Positions 1 through 7,418 of a stretch of 62,483 bases of DNA are shown in pieces; position 1 is the first letter of the stretch, and each line of letters begins with the position of its first letter. The DNA lies in the IMG/VR virus record IMGVR_UViG_3300038832_000018, positions 1-62,483 of that record; one strand, given 5' to 3'. This DNA is from a virus. A program made the translations under genes and the position numbers. The notes under the pieces were generated by a model that was not told where the DNA came from, ran no database searches, and saw only the letters and a list, made by a program, of their open reading frames with translations.

Positions 1-55
1 TCATACCCTTTTAGATCAACTAACATTTATGAGGCTTATCGTACTATAGTCACAT
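1..55. repeat. Direct terminal repeat, left copy
   Basis: The first 55 bases are identical to bases 62429-62483. A repeat of exactly 55 bp at both contig ends is what a k-mer assembler leaves when a circular, or circularly permuted, molecule closes. It therefore marks completeness rather than a biological terminal repeat. Joining the ends places the terL start codon 9 nt downstream of the stop codon of the T9SS-type gene at 36-1325. Confidence 0.95.
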
Positions 56-1325
56 ACCCGCTGATGACATAGGAGCTCCCCGCCATAGAGCACTGCAGTT
101 GATAGTTGTATACATCGCTAGGGACATAGTATTCGTCACCACCCAACCAAATATCGTTGGGGTCTTCACTTTCCCAAACCACATCGCCATATCGAGAGTA
201 AACCCGCAACACCCATGTGAGCCAGCAAGACTCGTTGGTTTCAGCCCCCCAAACATCGTTCAGCCCGTCGTTGTCTGGGGTGAAAGCGTTTGGCAGATAA
301 ATAGGGCACTCAGGAATCGGCTCTAGGCACGGGAGCCCTGTGTCGCACTCTACACCGACCAGGTCATATTCATAGGTGGATACGGTGTCATATACATATT
401 CTGTGGATAGTACAGTGTCAAGTATATAGACATAGGTTGTGTCGTATATATACTGATCCACCCATGCTGTGTCATATACATAGTAGGGTACGTAGATTGT
501 ATCTGTAAGATACTCAGTTAGATAGAGCGTATCAGTGGAGTATATATAGGTGGTGTCATAGAAATACCAGTTGATCGCAACAGGTATCGTGTCATACTCA
601 TAAATGACTACGGTGTCTGGCGGCAGGTCTACATAGACCGTGTCGCAGACGGCCTCTGGGATCGGGTCGCCACATGGGCCCACAATCACCCAGTTGTCTA
701 AGAAATTGTCGTCATCATATATGCCGCAACAAGGAGGGGTGATACCCCCACCAAGGCTCCCCACTTCTGCCCACCCTCCGTTGTCAGCGTACATAGTGGG
801 GCCGTAACTGATCTGCCAGATTACTGCCTGTATACTCAGGTCCTGATCTAGCCAGAAGTCAAATGCATTCAGCAGATTGGAGTAAAGGCTGTTGCTGGAA
901 GCCTGATAGAAGTCCCCCAAGGGGAACGTAATTGTATCTCCAGCATAGTACGGGGGGTCTACGTCGTAGTCCGCCCACACGTCCAGGTTGGTCCAGTTGC
1001 TCGACTCCACCGAGGTCGTGGGAGAATATATCCATCCAGGGTGGTTGCTATCGTCTGGCGTGCTCAACCCCCAGGGAAAGTCCCACCCCTGGTTCATGGC
1101 GTTGCAATCTACATCTAGGGCCTGAAACCCAAACTGCACCTCTGCTATGCCCGTTGGGCCAGCCGTCCCCCCGCAGCTCTGAGTGTTGTTGAACGCCACC
1201 GTAATGGTGCCTTCGACTACGTCAAACTCTAAAATCTCTAGGTCACACTGAGCATGTAACGAAAGAGGGAAGTACAGTAGTAAGAGAAGCCCTCTTAAAA
1301 CTCGTCTGGGTGACCTATGTCGCAT
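36..1325 (-). CDS. Secreted T9SS type B cargo protein (gliding motility-associated C-terminal domain)
   Basis: 429 residues. A signal peptide is visible: basic MRHRSPRRVLR, then a leucine-rich core, then SLHA before Gln26. The middle part is beta-rich. Residues ~230-325 form an unusual low-complexity linker dominated by Tyr, Asp, Thr and Val with recurrent YDT and DT-Y-V units. The last ~90 residues (340-429) begin LPNAFTPDNDGLNDVW and contain VYSRYGDVVWES, the hallmark of the CHU_C/TIGR04131 type B sorting domain that directs Bacteroidota proteins through the type IX secretion system. It lies immediately upstream of terL across the circular junction and overlaps the preceding gene by 31 nt, so it is co-transcribed with packaging genes. 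I infer export by the host to the surface or medium; whether it ends in virions is unknown. Confidence 0.85.
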   Translation of the reverse strand: MRHRSPRRVLRGLLLLLYFPLSLHAQCDLEILEFDVVEGTITVAFNNTQSCGGTAGPTGIAEVQFGFQALDVDCNAMNQGWDFPWGLSTPDDSNHPGWIYSPTTSVESSNWTNLDVWADYDVDPPYYAGDTITFPLGDFYQASSNSLYSNLLNAFDFWLDQDLSIQAVIWQISYGPTMYADNGGWAEVGSLGGGITPPCCGIYDDDNFLDNWVIVGPCGDPIPEAVCDTVYVDLPPDTVVIYEYDTIPVAINWYFYDTTYIYSTDTLYLTEYLTDTIYVPYYVYDTAWVDQYIYDTTYVYILDTVLSTEYVYDTVSTYEYDLVGVECDTGLPCLEPIPECPIYLPNAFTPDNDGLNDVWGAETNESCWLTWVLRVYSRYGDVVWESEDPNDIWLGGDEYYVPSDVYNYQLQCSMAGSSYVISGYVTIVR

Positions 1326-1600
1326 GCCCTGCCAAAATCTAGATCGATGTACATCGGGGTCTTCTCCCCCACATAGGCATCGAAAACATTGAATTCTAAA
1401 TACTCTCGAGCGTCCTCTGGAGTCATGTCCTCTTTTCTAAAGAGATGCTCAATCATTTTATTGATGTCGTAAACCGCTACGGGGTTGATGCCCGTGGTGA
1501 TGCCGATCAGGGCAGAGTCAAAGCCATCGGCCAGCAGGCACTCGTTTTCTTCCAGCGCCTCCATGAGATTGTCATAGGAAAGTGTATCGTCTACTTTCAT
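1295..1600 (-). CDS. Conserved phage hypothetical protein, acidic, 101 aa
   Basis: 101 residues, acidic, soluble, with no signal peptide. The sequence has a predicted helical N-terminal half (LMEALEENECLLADGFD), then a short beta-containing half ending YLEFNVFDAYVGEKTPMYID. This pattern is familiar from uncharacterised proteins in marine phages and I know of no assigned function. It overlaps the upstream 97-aa gene by 4 nt and the downstream T9SS-type gene by 31 nt, which suggests translational coupling in the pre-terminase operon. Confidence 0.75.
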   Translation of the reverse strand: MKVDDTLSYDNLMEALEENECLLADGFDSALIGITTGINPVAVYDINKMIEHLFRKEDMTPEDAREYLEFNVFDAYVGEKTPMYIDLDFGRACDIGHPDEF

Positions 1601-1890
1601 TTTTTACTGAATTTTTCTGCGAAGCCGCCCGTGTAGTCTTTTCCTTCAGCGACGTCGTTACCCAAAGTAAGGTCCTTCATCATCTGCTCCAACTTCTGCC
1701 TTTCAACAAGCAGCTCTTTGCAATCCACTGCTGTCTGCTTAATAGATTGCAGCTCAGCCTTTCTGGCACTACCGTTTACCTCAGAGTCAACGGGTTTCTT
1801 GATCTCCTCGATCATATTGTCGATCGCGATTTCCATGCTCCCCATCAGGCGACGAGCTGCATCGATCGTGGTAAACTTCTTAGAGGGCAT
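1597..1890 (-). CDS. Small coiled-coil protein upstream of terL; possible terminase small subunit
   Basis: 97 residues, highly charged and mostly helical: an N-terminal KKFTTIDAARRLMGSMEIAIDNMIEEIKK-type helix region, a second long helix around residues 42-75, and a basic C-terminus ending in KFSKK. It is two genes upstream of terL, where small terminase subunits often sit, and its size and helical nature would allow that role. I see no convincing helix-turn-helix, so this is only a positional inference. It overlaps the GroES-like gene upstream by 11 nt. Confidence 0.6.
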   Translation of the reverse strand: MPSKKFTTIDAARRLMGSMEIAIDNMIEEIKKPVDSEVNGSARKAELQSIKQTAVDCKELLVERQKLEQMMKDLTLGNDVAEGKDYTGGFAEKFSKK

Positions 1891-2455
1891 ACAACAAGTC
1901 TTGAGTTCGAGTCCTGAAGTACTCCCTGTCGTTTGCCTTGAACGTATAGTCCATGTTTTTTCTAAACCCGACAGTATCCCCCACTTTCAGCCCCAAGTCC
2001 TCCAGATCTTTACTGGGGGCAGCCACAACCCCAGTCGTCCTGACCTTGTCTTTCAACTTAACTACGTCAAACATGGCGTGCTCGACCTCCTCTTCAAAGG
2101 CAGGCTCTAGGATACTCCACCCATCTAGCGGCAAGATGTCGTCCTTGCCTTTGGGCTTGTACGCATACGCATGACTGTTTACGGCCACCTTGGGGTCGAA
2201 GCTGACGACATAATGGTCCTTGTAGTCAGCAAACGGCATACCCCCGTTGATCACGACATTATGATGAAAGTACAGGGTGTCTCCAGGTTTGACGGGGGTG
2301 TCAAACTTGAGTGGGGTGTGAACCACCTCACCTTCGTTCACCCTATGTTCAAACTCGTCGAACTTCGTCTCGAGGTAAATTTTTTGATCGCCCAACGCGA
2401 CCTCGTCGTGAAAAAGCTTCGGCAGCTTGACGACGAAATAGTAAAGTAGATTCAT
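1880..2455 (-). CDS. GroES-like co-chaperonin with N-terminal extension
   Basis: 191 residues. The C-terminal ~95 residues read as a complete Cpn10 fold: a first strand (LDGWSILEPAFEEE), a variable loop, a TTGVVAAPS strand, then LKVGDTVGFRKNMDY and a final NDREYFRTRTQDLLYAL, matching the KVGDKVLF and EDDILA end of GroES. About 95 residues precede it, including KPGDTLYFHHNVV, which itself resembles the KVGDKV turn, so a second degenerate GroES-like unit is possible. Phage Cpn10 proteins (T4 gp31 type) adapt the host GroEL chamber to fold capsid protein; I infer this role. I chose the Met at 2455, 1 nt after the upstream stop, over a start inside that gene. Confidence 0.7.
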   Translation of the reverse strand: MNLLYYFVVKLPKLFHDEVALGDQKIYLETKFDEFEHRVNEGEVVHTPLKFDTPVKPGDTLYFHHNVVINGGMPFADYKDHYVVSFDPKVAVNSHAYAYKPKGKDDILPLDGWSILEPAFEEEVEHAMFDVVKLKDKVRTTGVVAAPSKDLEDLGLKVGDTVGFRKNMDYTFKANDREYFRTRTQDLLYAL

Positions 2456-2456
2456 A

Positions 2457-2696
2457 TTAAAAGTTGCAGTCAAACTCTACGATGCACGGCATGTCATCGA
2501 CAGCCTTCCACAGAACCTGACTGTTGTCGACGTCTAGGTATACCAAGTAGCGAGTCTTGGAGTATCGATACAGGTGCTCTTCGTCGATGACTATCGCTGC
2601 CACCCTTCCGTCGTTGCCAGCTCGCATCCCGACGTAATACGCCATTGCGTCCTTCGGGTCTCTCCCGATGACGATCTTACGGATCAGGCCATTCAT
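2457..2696 (-). CDS. Conserved phage hypothetical protein, 79 aa
   Basis: 79 residues. It opens MNGLIRKIVIGRDPKDAMAY and alternates short strands with aromatic residues (YLVYLDVDNSQVLWKAV), ending IVEFDCNF. It looks like a small alpha/beta protein. Similar short proteins recur near GroES-like genes in marine phages, from memory only. It overlaps the upstream gene at its start by 1 nt and is 1 nt from the GroES-like start, so the three genes are tightly coupled. No function can be assigned. Confidence 0.7.
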   Translation of the reverse strand: MNGLIRKIVIGRDPKDAMAYYVGMRAGNDGRVAAIVIDEEHLYRYSKTRYLVYLDVDNSQVLWKAVDDMPCIVEFDCNF

Positions 2697-3040
2697 TAGT
2701 TTAAATTTTCGGGGGAGTCCAAGTCATCAAGCAGGTCCTTCCACCAGTTTTCGCTTTCGTATTCCTCGTCCTCATCTCGATACTCGTTCGACAACGGGAA
2801 CCCTCCTTCATAAGAAAACTTCAAGAACTCAAGCGCCTCTGCCAGGATCTCCTCGTTATCTACATCAAGAGAAAAAACCGCTTTCAATATCGGCTCCCCA
2901 AACGCGTCGTAATCTACCACTCCAGTAAGCATAATGTTTACCGCCTCACCCTTCATGCCAAACGAGTGCGTCAACGCATCCAACTCGACGTGCAGGATCT
3001 GTATCGCGTGCAAAAACTTGTCTGTATGTTCGCTATCCAT
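2696..3040 (-). CDS. Acidic hypothetical protein, 114 aa
   Basis: 114 residues, with a very acidic C-terminus (EYRDEDEEYESENWWKDLL). It is helical and lacks Cys-rich or membrane segments. The start at 3040 (MDSEHTDKF) is preferred to an upstream Met at 3061 because that extension is short, hydrophobic and not supported by spacing. The chosen start codon shares a CATG tetranucleotide (3038-3041) with the start codon of the rightward MarR-like gene. No function recognised. Confidence 0.65.
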   Translation of the reverse strand: MDSEHTDKFLHAIQILHVELDALTHSFGMKGEAVNIMLTGVVDYDAFGEPILKAVFSLDVDNEEILAEALEFLKFSYEGGFPLSNEYRDEDEEYESENWWKDLLDDLDSPENLN

Positions 3041-3455
3041 GCCTAGGAGTAAAGTAAGCAAAAAGAAAATGTTCAGGGAATTTTCTTTGCTAGATCAAAA
3101 GTACGTAAATCACAACCACCTAAAACACCTAAGGCTGCGGTTGACGCAGGCTGAAGAGGCGAATGAGATCTACAGAAAAGAACTTATGTTCCTACTGTGG
3201 GCGTACGACCTGGAGTTCTTTACTCTGGATTACGCATCCAAAGATTACGGCATGCGCAAAAACCACCTGGGGGACAGGATCATATACCCTCTAGTAAGAG
3301 AGGGGTGGCTATACAAGCACTTCGATAAGATGACCCCAAGCAAGAAGCGAGAAGACCACCTCTTTCGAGAAGAGACCAAGTTCAACTACAGGGTGCGATA
3401 CGCCCTCACACAGAAGGCTCGGCTGATGCTGCAGCGATTCTATAACTCCCTTTAG
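3039..3455 (+). CDS. MarR-like winged-helix regulator, antisense to the late block
   Basis: 138 residues if translated from 3039, or 128 if from Met at 3069 (MFREFSLLDQKY). The body reads as a winged helix: helix LRLRLTQAEEANEIYRKELMF, a recognition-helix-like segment in YASKDYGMRKNHLGDRI, a wing with basic DKMTPSKKRE, then a strand-helix end, RYALTQKARLMLQRFYNSL. This order matches MarR-type DNA-binding proteins. It is the only rightward gene inside the leftward block; its start overlaps the divergent neighbour and its stop overlaps the convergent DUF5675 gene by 4 nt. A promoter, if any, must lie inside the 2696-3040 gene. I infer a regulator expressed separately from the late genes. Confidence 0.75.
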   Translation: MPRSKVSKKKMFREFSLLDQKYVNHNHLKHLRLRLTQAEEANEIYRKELMFLLWAYDLEFFTLDYASKDYGMRKNHLGDRIIYPLVREGWLYKHFDKMTPSKKREDHLFREETKFNYRVRYALTQKARLMLQRFYNSL

Positions 3456-3940
3456 ATACAGTCGCTGTATCGGATCGTAACGCGGTTTCCGTCACGAAGC
3501 TGATTGGCAACCAGTGGGTAGAGTCGAAAATACGCTCGTGTAGAGTGGCCGATAAAGCCACCCTTCTTCACTTGGTTGTTCTCTTGCGAGTCACCCACGA
3601 GGAGACAGCCCGACGTGTGTTCGTCAGTATTTCCGCAATGAATGAGAATATCCGAGAACTCAGGGACGTCACGTACCCACAGCATTCCCAGATGTATATC
3701 AGCGAATCGTTTCGCATATCGATTATGAAATCCACCAAACGTGCGTAGCGTGATTTCATATTCTCCTTCAGGGATTCTAGTCTCCCCTTTAATCTTTTGT
3801 TCTCTAAGCTCATCCTCTAGTGTGTAGCATAAAAACTCACGGGTTCCCCCCGTGATATCGAACAGCAGGCCGTTGGTGCTGTCGCTCTCGCTGCTGAAGC
3901 GCACTACCTCGAGCTGCAAGCTTGGTTCTTTTAAGGTCAT
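3452..3940 (-). CDS. DUF5675-like protein, candidate cell-wall lytic enzyme
   Basis: 162 residues. The sequence contains CYTLEDELRE, then RIPEGEYEITLRTFGGFH, then the motif IHCGNTDEHTSGCLLVG. The H-x-GN...(S/T)-x-GC arrangement resembles the catalytic His/Cys motif of YkuD-type L,D-transpeptidases, and the whole protein matches my memory of the phage DUF5675 family. A role in peptidoglycan cleavage or modification at lysis is an inference from motif and phage context; no other endolysin is obvious in the genome. There is no signal peptide. It ends overlapping the antisense MarR-like gene. Confidence 0.65.
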   Translation of the reverse strand: MTLKEPSLQLEVVRFSSESDSTNGLLFDITGGTREFLCYTLEDELREQKIKGETRIPEGEYEITLRTFGGFHNRYAKRFADIHLGMLWVRDVPEFSDILIHCGNTDEHTSGCLLVGDSQENNQVKKGGFIGHSTRAYFRLYPLVANQLRDGNRVTIRYSDCI

Positions 3941-3995
3941 TGTACCGTTTCAGTCTGGGGTTAAAGTAGCCCTTACTCCCCATATTAACAATCAC

Positions 3996-4322
3996 TCATG
4001 GTCGGGACACCTGCCCTTGCATTTCATAGAACCTCATGAGCCTGGGGTCGCCAAGGCTACCTGAGTACTCAAACACCCCCTTCTGTTTGTTGAACTTCGG
4101 AGCATACCGAGCCCCAGACCTCACGTATTCGTTCAACATGCCGCTGGCGTTCCTGTCTTCTAGGGCTTTTATAAAATCCGCGATTGGAACTTTAGAACCC
4201 TTAATGTAAAAGCCAACGTTCATCTTAGAGTTGGGGTCCGTTGGGTCAACGGGCTCTGGGCGCGCAAATAGATCGTCAGATAGTTTGACGTCACCCCCTC
4301 CTGGTCCATGAACTATCCTCAT
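3996..4322 (-). CDS. Hypothetical protein, 108 aa
   Basis: 108 residues beginning MRIVHGPGGGDVKLSDD, followed by a Pro/Asp-rich stretch (PEPVDPTDPNSK), a short strand-helix section and a C-terminal LGDPRLMRFYEMQG. It starts inside the last codons of the upstream gene (4-nt overlap), a normal coupling here; an upstream Met at 4352 would lie deep inside that gene and is rejected. It is probably part of the virion or late module by location. No family recognised. Confidence 0.6.
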   Translation of the reverse strand: MRIVHGPGGGDVKLSDDLFARPEPVDPTDPNSKMNVGFYIKGSKVPIADFIKALEDRNASGMLNEYVRSGARYAPKFNKQKGVFEYSGSLGDPRLMRFYEMQGQVSRP

Positions 4323-4771
4323 GCTAGAGCAGCGAAAACCTCTACTTGACAAGAAGCGGTATCCGCTCTGGCCAAGATGTTATCGATGGCGGTCAGGTTG
4401 CCTGCAGCGGCGCTGTTGTCTCCTGCTGCATTAGCATCGAGACTGCTGTTGAAGAGAACGTAGCTCTGCCCAGCTTCTAGCTTCACCATATATTCTTCAG
4501 TGCTGTCGTTCTGCACTGTGATGGCCACGAAGTTGGAGCCGTCCAGATTGGTGATACGCAAGTACTTGACGTTTGTACTAAAAAGTTTACCACCAGCTGA
4601 GTTCCCCTCTGTGGCATCCATCTCTAAGATCGTCTGTGTCCCCGAGGTCTTCACATCCATAATGCGGTGGAAGGTCTCAGTGATACTGGAAATGTCTTTA
4701 GATATAACGCTGCCACGGTCCTTACCGTTCAGGTTAAGCTTCTCAGCGATAGAAACTGATAGTGTTGACAT
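4319..4771 (-). CDS. Minor virion-type beta-sandwich protein (paralogue of 48228 and 48635 genes)
   Basis: 150 residues, beta-rich, Ala/Ser/Thr-rich. It shares a layout with the proteins at 48228-48635 and 48635-49030: an N-terminal strand pattern, a central YLRITNLDGSNFVAITVQND segment equivalent to their YLYIKN and KVYIKN segments, then a glycine turn and a closing strand. I infer a capsid decoration or minor structural protein. A promoter element lies at 4776-4783, ending 4 nt before the ATG, so its message may be leaderless. Confidence 0.7.
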   Translation of the reverse strand: MSTLSVSIAEKLNLNGKDRGSVISKDISSITETFHRIMDVKTSGTQTILEMDATEGNSAGGKLFSTNVKYLRITNLDGSNFVAITVQNDSTEEYMVKLEAGQSYVLFNSSLDANAAGDNSAAAGNLTAIDNILARADTASCQVEVFAALA

Positions 4772-4775
4772 ACTA

Positions 4776-4783
4776 CAAATATA
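4776..4783 (-). promoter_or_regulatory. Bacteroidota -7 promoter element TATATTTG
   Basis: On the minus strand the sequence reads TATATTTG, a perfect TAnnTTTG. Only 4 nt separate its last G from the ATG at 4771. In Bacteroidota, transcription starts a few nt after this element, so the transcript would begin at or beside the start codon. No clear -33 TTG was seen. Confidence 0.7.
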
Positions 4784-4789
4784 ATATGA

Positions 4790-4921
4790 TTACCCGCTGC
4801 AGGATTCGCAGTCCTCGGGGGAGTCTATGTTACAAGAAATCTCCCCGCTCTCGAGTTTCTCTTCGGTCTTCTTCACCCGCTCAGGGTTGAGGAAGCTGAT
4901 GTCGTCTTCTTCAAAGTTCAT
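4790..4921 (-). CDS. Small acidic Cys-containing protein, 43 aa
   Basis: 43 residues: MNFEEDDISFLNPERVKK, a charged helix, then SCNIDSPEDCESCSG at the C-terminus with three cysteines. The ATG lies inside the last codons of the 583-aa upstream gene (11-nt overlap), giving a coupled start, and the stop is 6 nt from the promoter element of the next gene. The clustered cysteines suggest metal binding or a disulphide, but no family is recognised. Short, so coding status rests on context. Confidence 0.55.
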   Translation of the reverse strand: MNFEEDDISFLNPERVKKTEEKLESGEISCNIDSPEDCESCSG

Positions 4922-6662
4922 TTCTGTCTCTCATAGATAGTGCGATGGCTACGGCTTGGTCGTGTGGGCGTCCCTCTTTCTTCAGCACCTTGATTTTTTT
5001 TGCAACCTTACCCCCGACGTCATATCTGAACCTAGCTCCAGTTTCAGGGACGATCTCAATAAACGGCACTGACTCCTCTACCCCTCCAGTCCTTACGACT
5101 CTGAACGGTTGCTTAGCACTTATCTGAACCTCGCTCTCTCCACCGAAGTGAATGTGCGCCCCTTGACCTCTAGAGGGTCTAAACATATCTGCTCTAAGTA
5201 CGGGGAGACCTTTAGTATCTGTAATCTTGAACCCAGGTCTGTTCGGGTCTAAAACTGGATCCCCACCTAATTTCTTTTGGATCAGTTTCATCTCATCTAC
5301 ACCCCCCATATCCATCAGTGAGAGATACTCACTTACTTCTTTGTCGATCCCATATCCAAAGCCCATGTCATCCAAAATCTCAGCGGCATCTAGATCTCCA
5401 TATTTTTGAAGTAGCTCAATTTGGGTTTTGACGTTTTCCTTTTGAGTCTGACTAAGGGCATCAAAGGCGGGTGACTTAAAAATCACATCTTCAGGAATGT
5501 TAGTAGAACCCACATTTCCAAAAGCTGCCATAAGATGTCCGAGGTCTCTGTCTGAGAAGCTCACCATTCTATCCGTCCCCTGCATCGCACGTTCTGCTTT
5601 CTGAGATAGAGTAGGCAAGATATCTCCTGGCTGGATTTTGTGGGCGGGGATATTCAAAACATCAGAGCCTCGAATCACATTATACTTTGCGCCCGCCACG
5701 GGGACCCTCTGAAGCGAGATGTTTTCCGCCATGCGTTGCATCTCGTCAGAGGCGATGAGCCCAGTTCCTTGCGCAGTACCGTGGCTCTGGTGCCGAAGCG
5801 ATTGGGTGACGGCTCTTTCTGACGGGGTCCCCTCGATCATGGACATCCCCCTGGGATCGATAGTGGTGATCGGCGGTCCCCCCAAAAGCTCAGTGCTCAT
5901 CCCTGGCTGTATGCCTGCCTGAGTCAAATCGACTGGGTCGAGCCCCGTATACCCCAACTGCCTCTGTCTTGTGCTGACGACGTCAGCCAACGTGATATCC
6001 TCACTCGAGAGTCGGCTCACTGGCGTCCCAGCCAAATCGATCCCCGTCCTACTTGACTCCTCTACTGCCTCTTTCAGCGCCTGATCGAACTCCCGTGGGT
6101 TGGCGGATCTGGCCTGTACGATGTTTTGAGCCTGAACCTGCATATCACCAAGGACCTGTGCGACCTCTTGGTTTCTCTGCATGGGGTCTTTGATGGCTCG
6201 AGCTCGGCGCAATCTCTTCTGCGTCTCCAACATCCCGTCTCTTACGGATCGTGGGAGAACCATCAACAGCGGGCCGAGCGCCTGCTCAAGATCGTTGTCT
6301 GAGGCGAGGGAGGTGAGGAAGAACGCGACGTCATCGATTGGGTTGAGCGCCTGCATAGTCGCCCCCATCGGCGTCTCGACAGACCTCATCTGACCGCGAG
6401 TTGGGAAAAACGTGTCGTATCTACTCGCCGCTTTGATCGCATCAAGAGGGTTTGCGAACATGTTGGCTAAATCGGCAAACCGATCCAGGATGCCATATTC
6501 TGGGGTGGGGCGGATTTCACCTTGGTCGAGGCGAGCCCTCTGATCTGCGAGGAGCTGAGCAAAAGCCGCTCTCTCTGCCTCCCTTACGGGGTCCCCATGG
6601 TACCCACCATGGCGGTATTTCTTAACCTGTACGCCTGGTTTGCGCTTTTTCTTTTGCCGCAT
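4911..6662 (-). CDS. Large virion-associated protein, first gene of the leftward block
   Basis: 583 residues. The N-terminus is very basic (MRQKKKRKPGVQVKKYRHGG). The middle is helical with many Arg/Gln, and the C-terminus ends with a beta segment followed by KVAKKIKVLKKEGRPHDQAVAIALSMRDRNEL-type residues. This terminal Lys-rich helix with QAVAIALS is a motif seen on many uncharacterised phage head-associated proteins. It faces the divergent regulatory gap and would be the first gene transcribed leftward. I infer a virion or internal protein; a regulatory or replication role cannot be excluded. Confidence 0.65.
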   Translation of the reverse strand: MRQKKKRKPGVQVKKYRHGGYHGDPVREAERAAFAQLLADQRARLDQGEIRPTPEYGILDRFADLANMFANPLDAIKAASRYDTFFPTRGQMRSVETPMGATMQALNPIDDVAFFLTSLASDNDLEQALGPLLMVLPRSVRDGMLETQKRLRRARAIKDPMQRNQEVAQVLGDMQVQAQNIVQARSANPREFDQALKEAVEESSRTGIDLAGTPVSRLSSEDITLADVVSTRQRQLGYTGLDPVDLTQAGIQPGMSTELLGGPPITTIDPRGMSMIEGTPSERAVTQSLRHQSHGTAQGTGLIASDEMQRMAENISLQRVPVAGAKYNVIRGSDVLNIPAHKIQPGDILPTLSQKAERAMQGTDRMVSFSDRDLGHLMAAFGNVGSTNIPEDVIFKSPAFDALSQTQKENVKTQIELLQKYGDLDAAEILDDMGFGYGIDKEVSEYLSLMDMGGVDEMKLIQKKLGGDPVLDPNRPGFKITDTKGLPVLRADMFRPSRGQGAHIHFGGESEVQISAKQPFRVVRTGGVEESVPFIEIVPETGARFRYDVGGKVAKKIKVLKKEGRPHDQAVAIALSMRDRNEL

Positions 6663-6908
6663 GACCGTAAAGATACAAATGTGATCTGTTACACGTGTTT
6701 AGTTAAAGTATCACTTTAAGTGTGAGTGACTTTTAAACACAAGCAGCCCCAATCACAACCCATCTTACCAACGATACTTGGAGGGTCCGAAATCCCCCTC
6801 CATACTCGAGTTGGGTTCCGATAGGATACTGCAAAGTTACAACAGAAAATTGACAATGTCAAGCCCTGTTAAGAAGCATAGGTGTTTTTATGCGGCCCAT
6901 TCTGGTCG

Positions 6909-6982
6909 GCGGGGCTTTGAGAGCCCGCCACCAGGGCCGCTATCAACAAAGAAGCCCCGCATAAGCTTTCGCGTCGGCGAAA
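6909..6982. other. Two adjacent inverted repeats in the divergent gap
   Basis: GCGGGGCTT (6909-6917) pairs perfectly with AAGCCCCGC (6952-6960) around a 34-nt GC-rich loop, and is followed at once by the perfect hairpin TTTCGC/GCGAAA with loop GTCG (6967-6982). There is no T-run directly after the second stem, so a simple terminator is unlikely. They may be part of a leader RNA or an origin structure. Confidence 0.55.
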
Positions 6983-7144
6983 TGTTGACGCTTTTTAGGC
7001 AAAAGGGCGAGAAGATCGCAGTCAGGGGATTATGTATATATACGCACGGTGCCGCGCCCAAACCGAACTCAACGCGCACGACCCCCCACCCCTCGCTAAC
7101 TCGTTGATTCTCAGGAATTTCTGCCTTTTTACTGCGCGTGTGTG

Positions 7145-7157
7145 CGGTAGTCTGCCG
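7145..7157. promoter_or_regulatory. 13-bp palindrome copy 1
   Basis: CGGTAGTCTGCCG, first of four 13-bp palindromes of the form CGGTWNTYTACCG in the divergent gap. It has one G in place of A in the right half-site. A candidate operator for a phage DNA-binding protein. Confidence 0.5.
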
Positions 7158-7286
7158 TACCCTGTCCCTCGCCGATGGGGGTCAACCTACGACCCCCTAA
7201 GTCGCTGATTCCCAAGCCCATCCCGACAAGGGTGGCCTCGCACGCGCTGACAAAGACTCTATCAATCGCCTGTGCGTAGCGCCTTG

Positions 7287-7299
7287 CGGTAGTTTACCG
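7287..7299. promoter_or_regulatory. 13-bp palindrome copy 2
   Basis: CGGTAGTTTACCG, with half-sites CGGTA/TACCG around a 3-bp centre. It lies 39 bp from copy 3, close to four helical turns, which would put bound proteins on the same DNA face. Confidence 0.55.
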
Positions 7300-7325
7300 T
7301 CACTCCATTGTTGATAAATCCTCCA

Positions 7326-7338
7326 CGGTTATTTACCG
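7326..7338. promoter_or_regulatory. 13-bp palindrome copy 3
   Basis: CGGTTATTTACCG, one mismatch from the consensus. It is flanked by ACGG and CGCGT, as is copy 4 on one side. Confidence 0.5.
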
Positions 7339-7405
7339 CGTGTGCGACCCTCTCTTCGGGGCTAACTCCCTGATTCTCAGTACTTTCCGTTTGGAGTGGC
7401 GGCCA

Positions 7406-7418
7406 CGGTATTCTACCG
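7406..7418. promoter_or_regulatory. 13-bp palindrome copy 4
   Basis: CGGTATTCTACCG, with perfect CGGTA/TACCG half-sites. It is the copy nearest the rightward block, about 200 bp before its first start codon. Confidence 0.55.
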
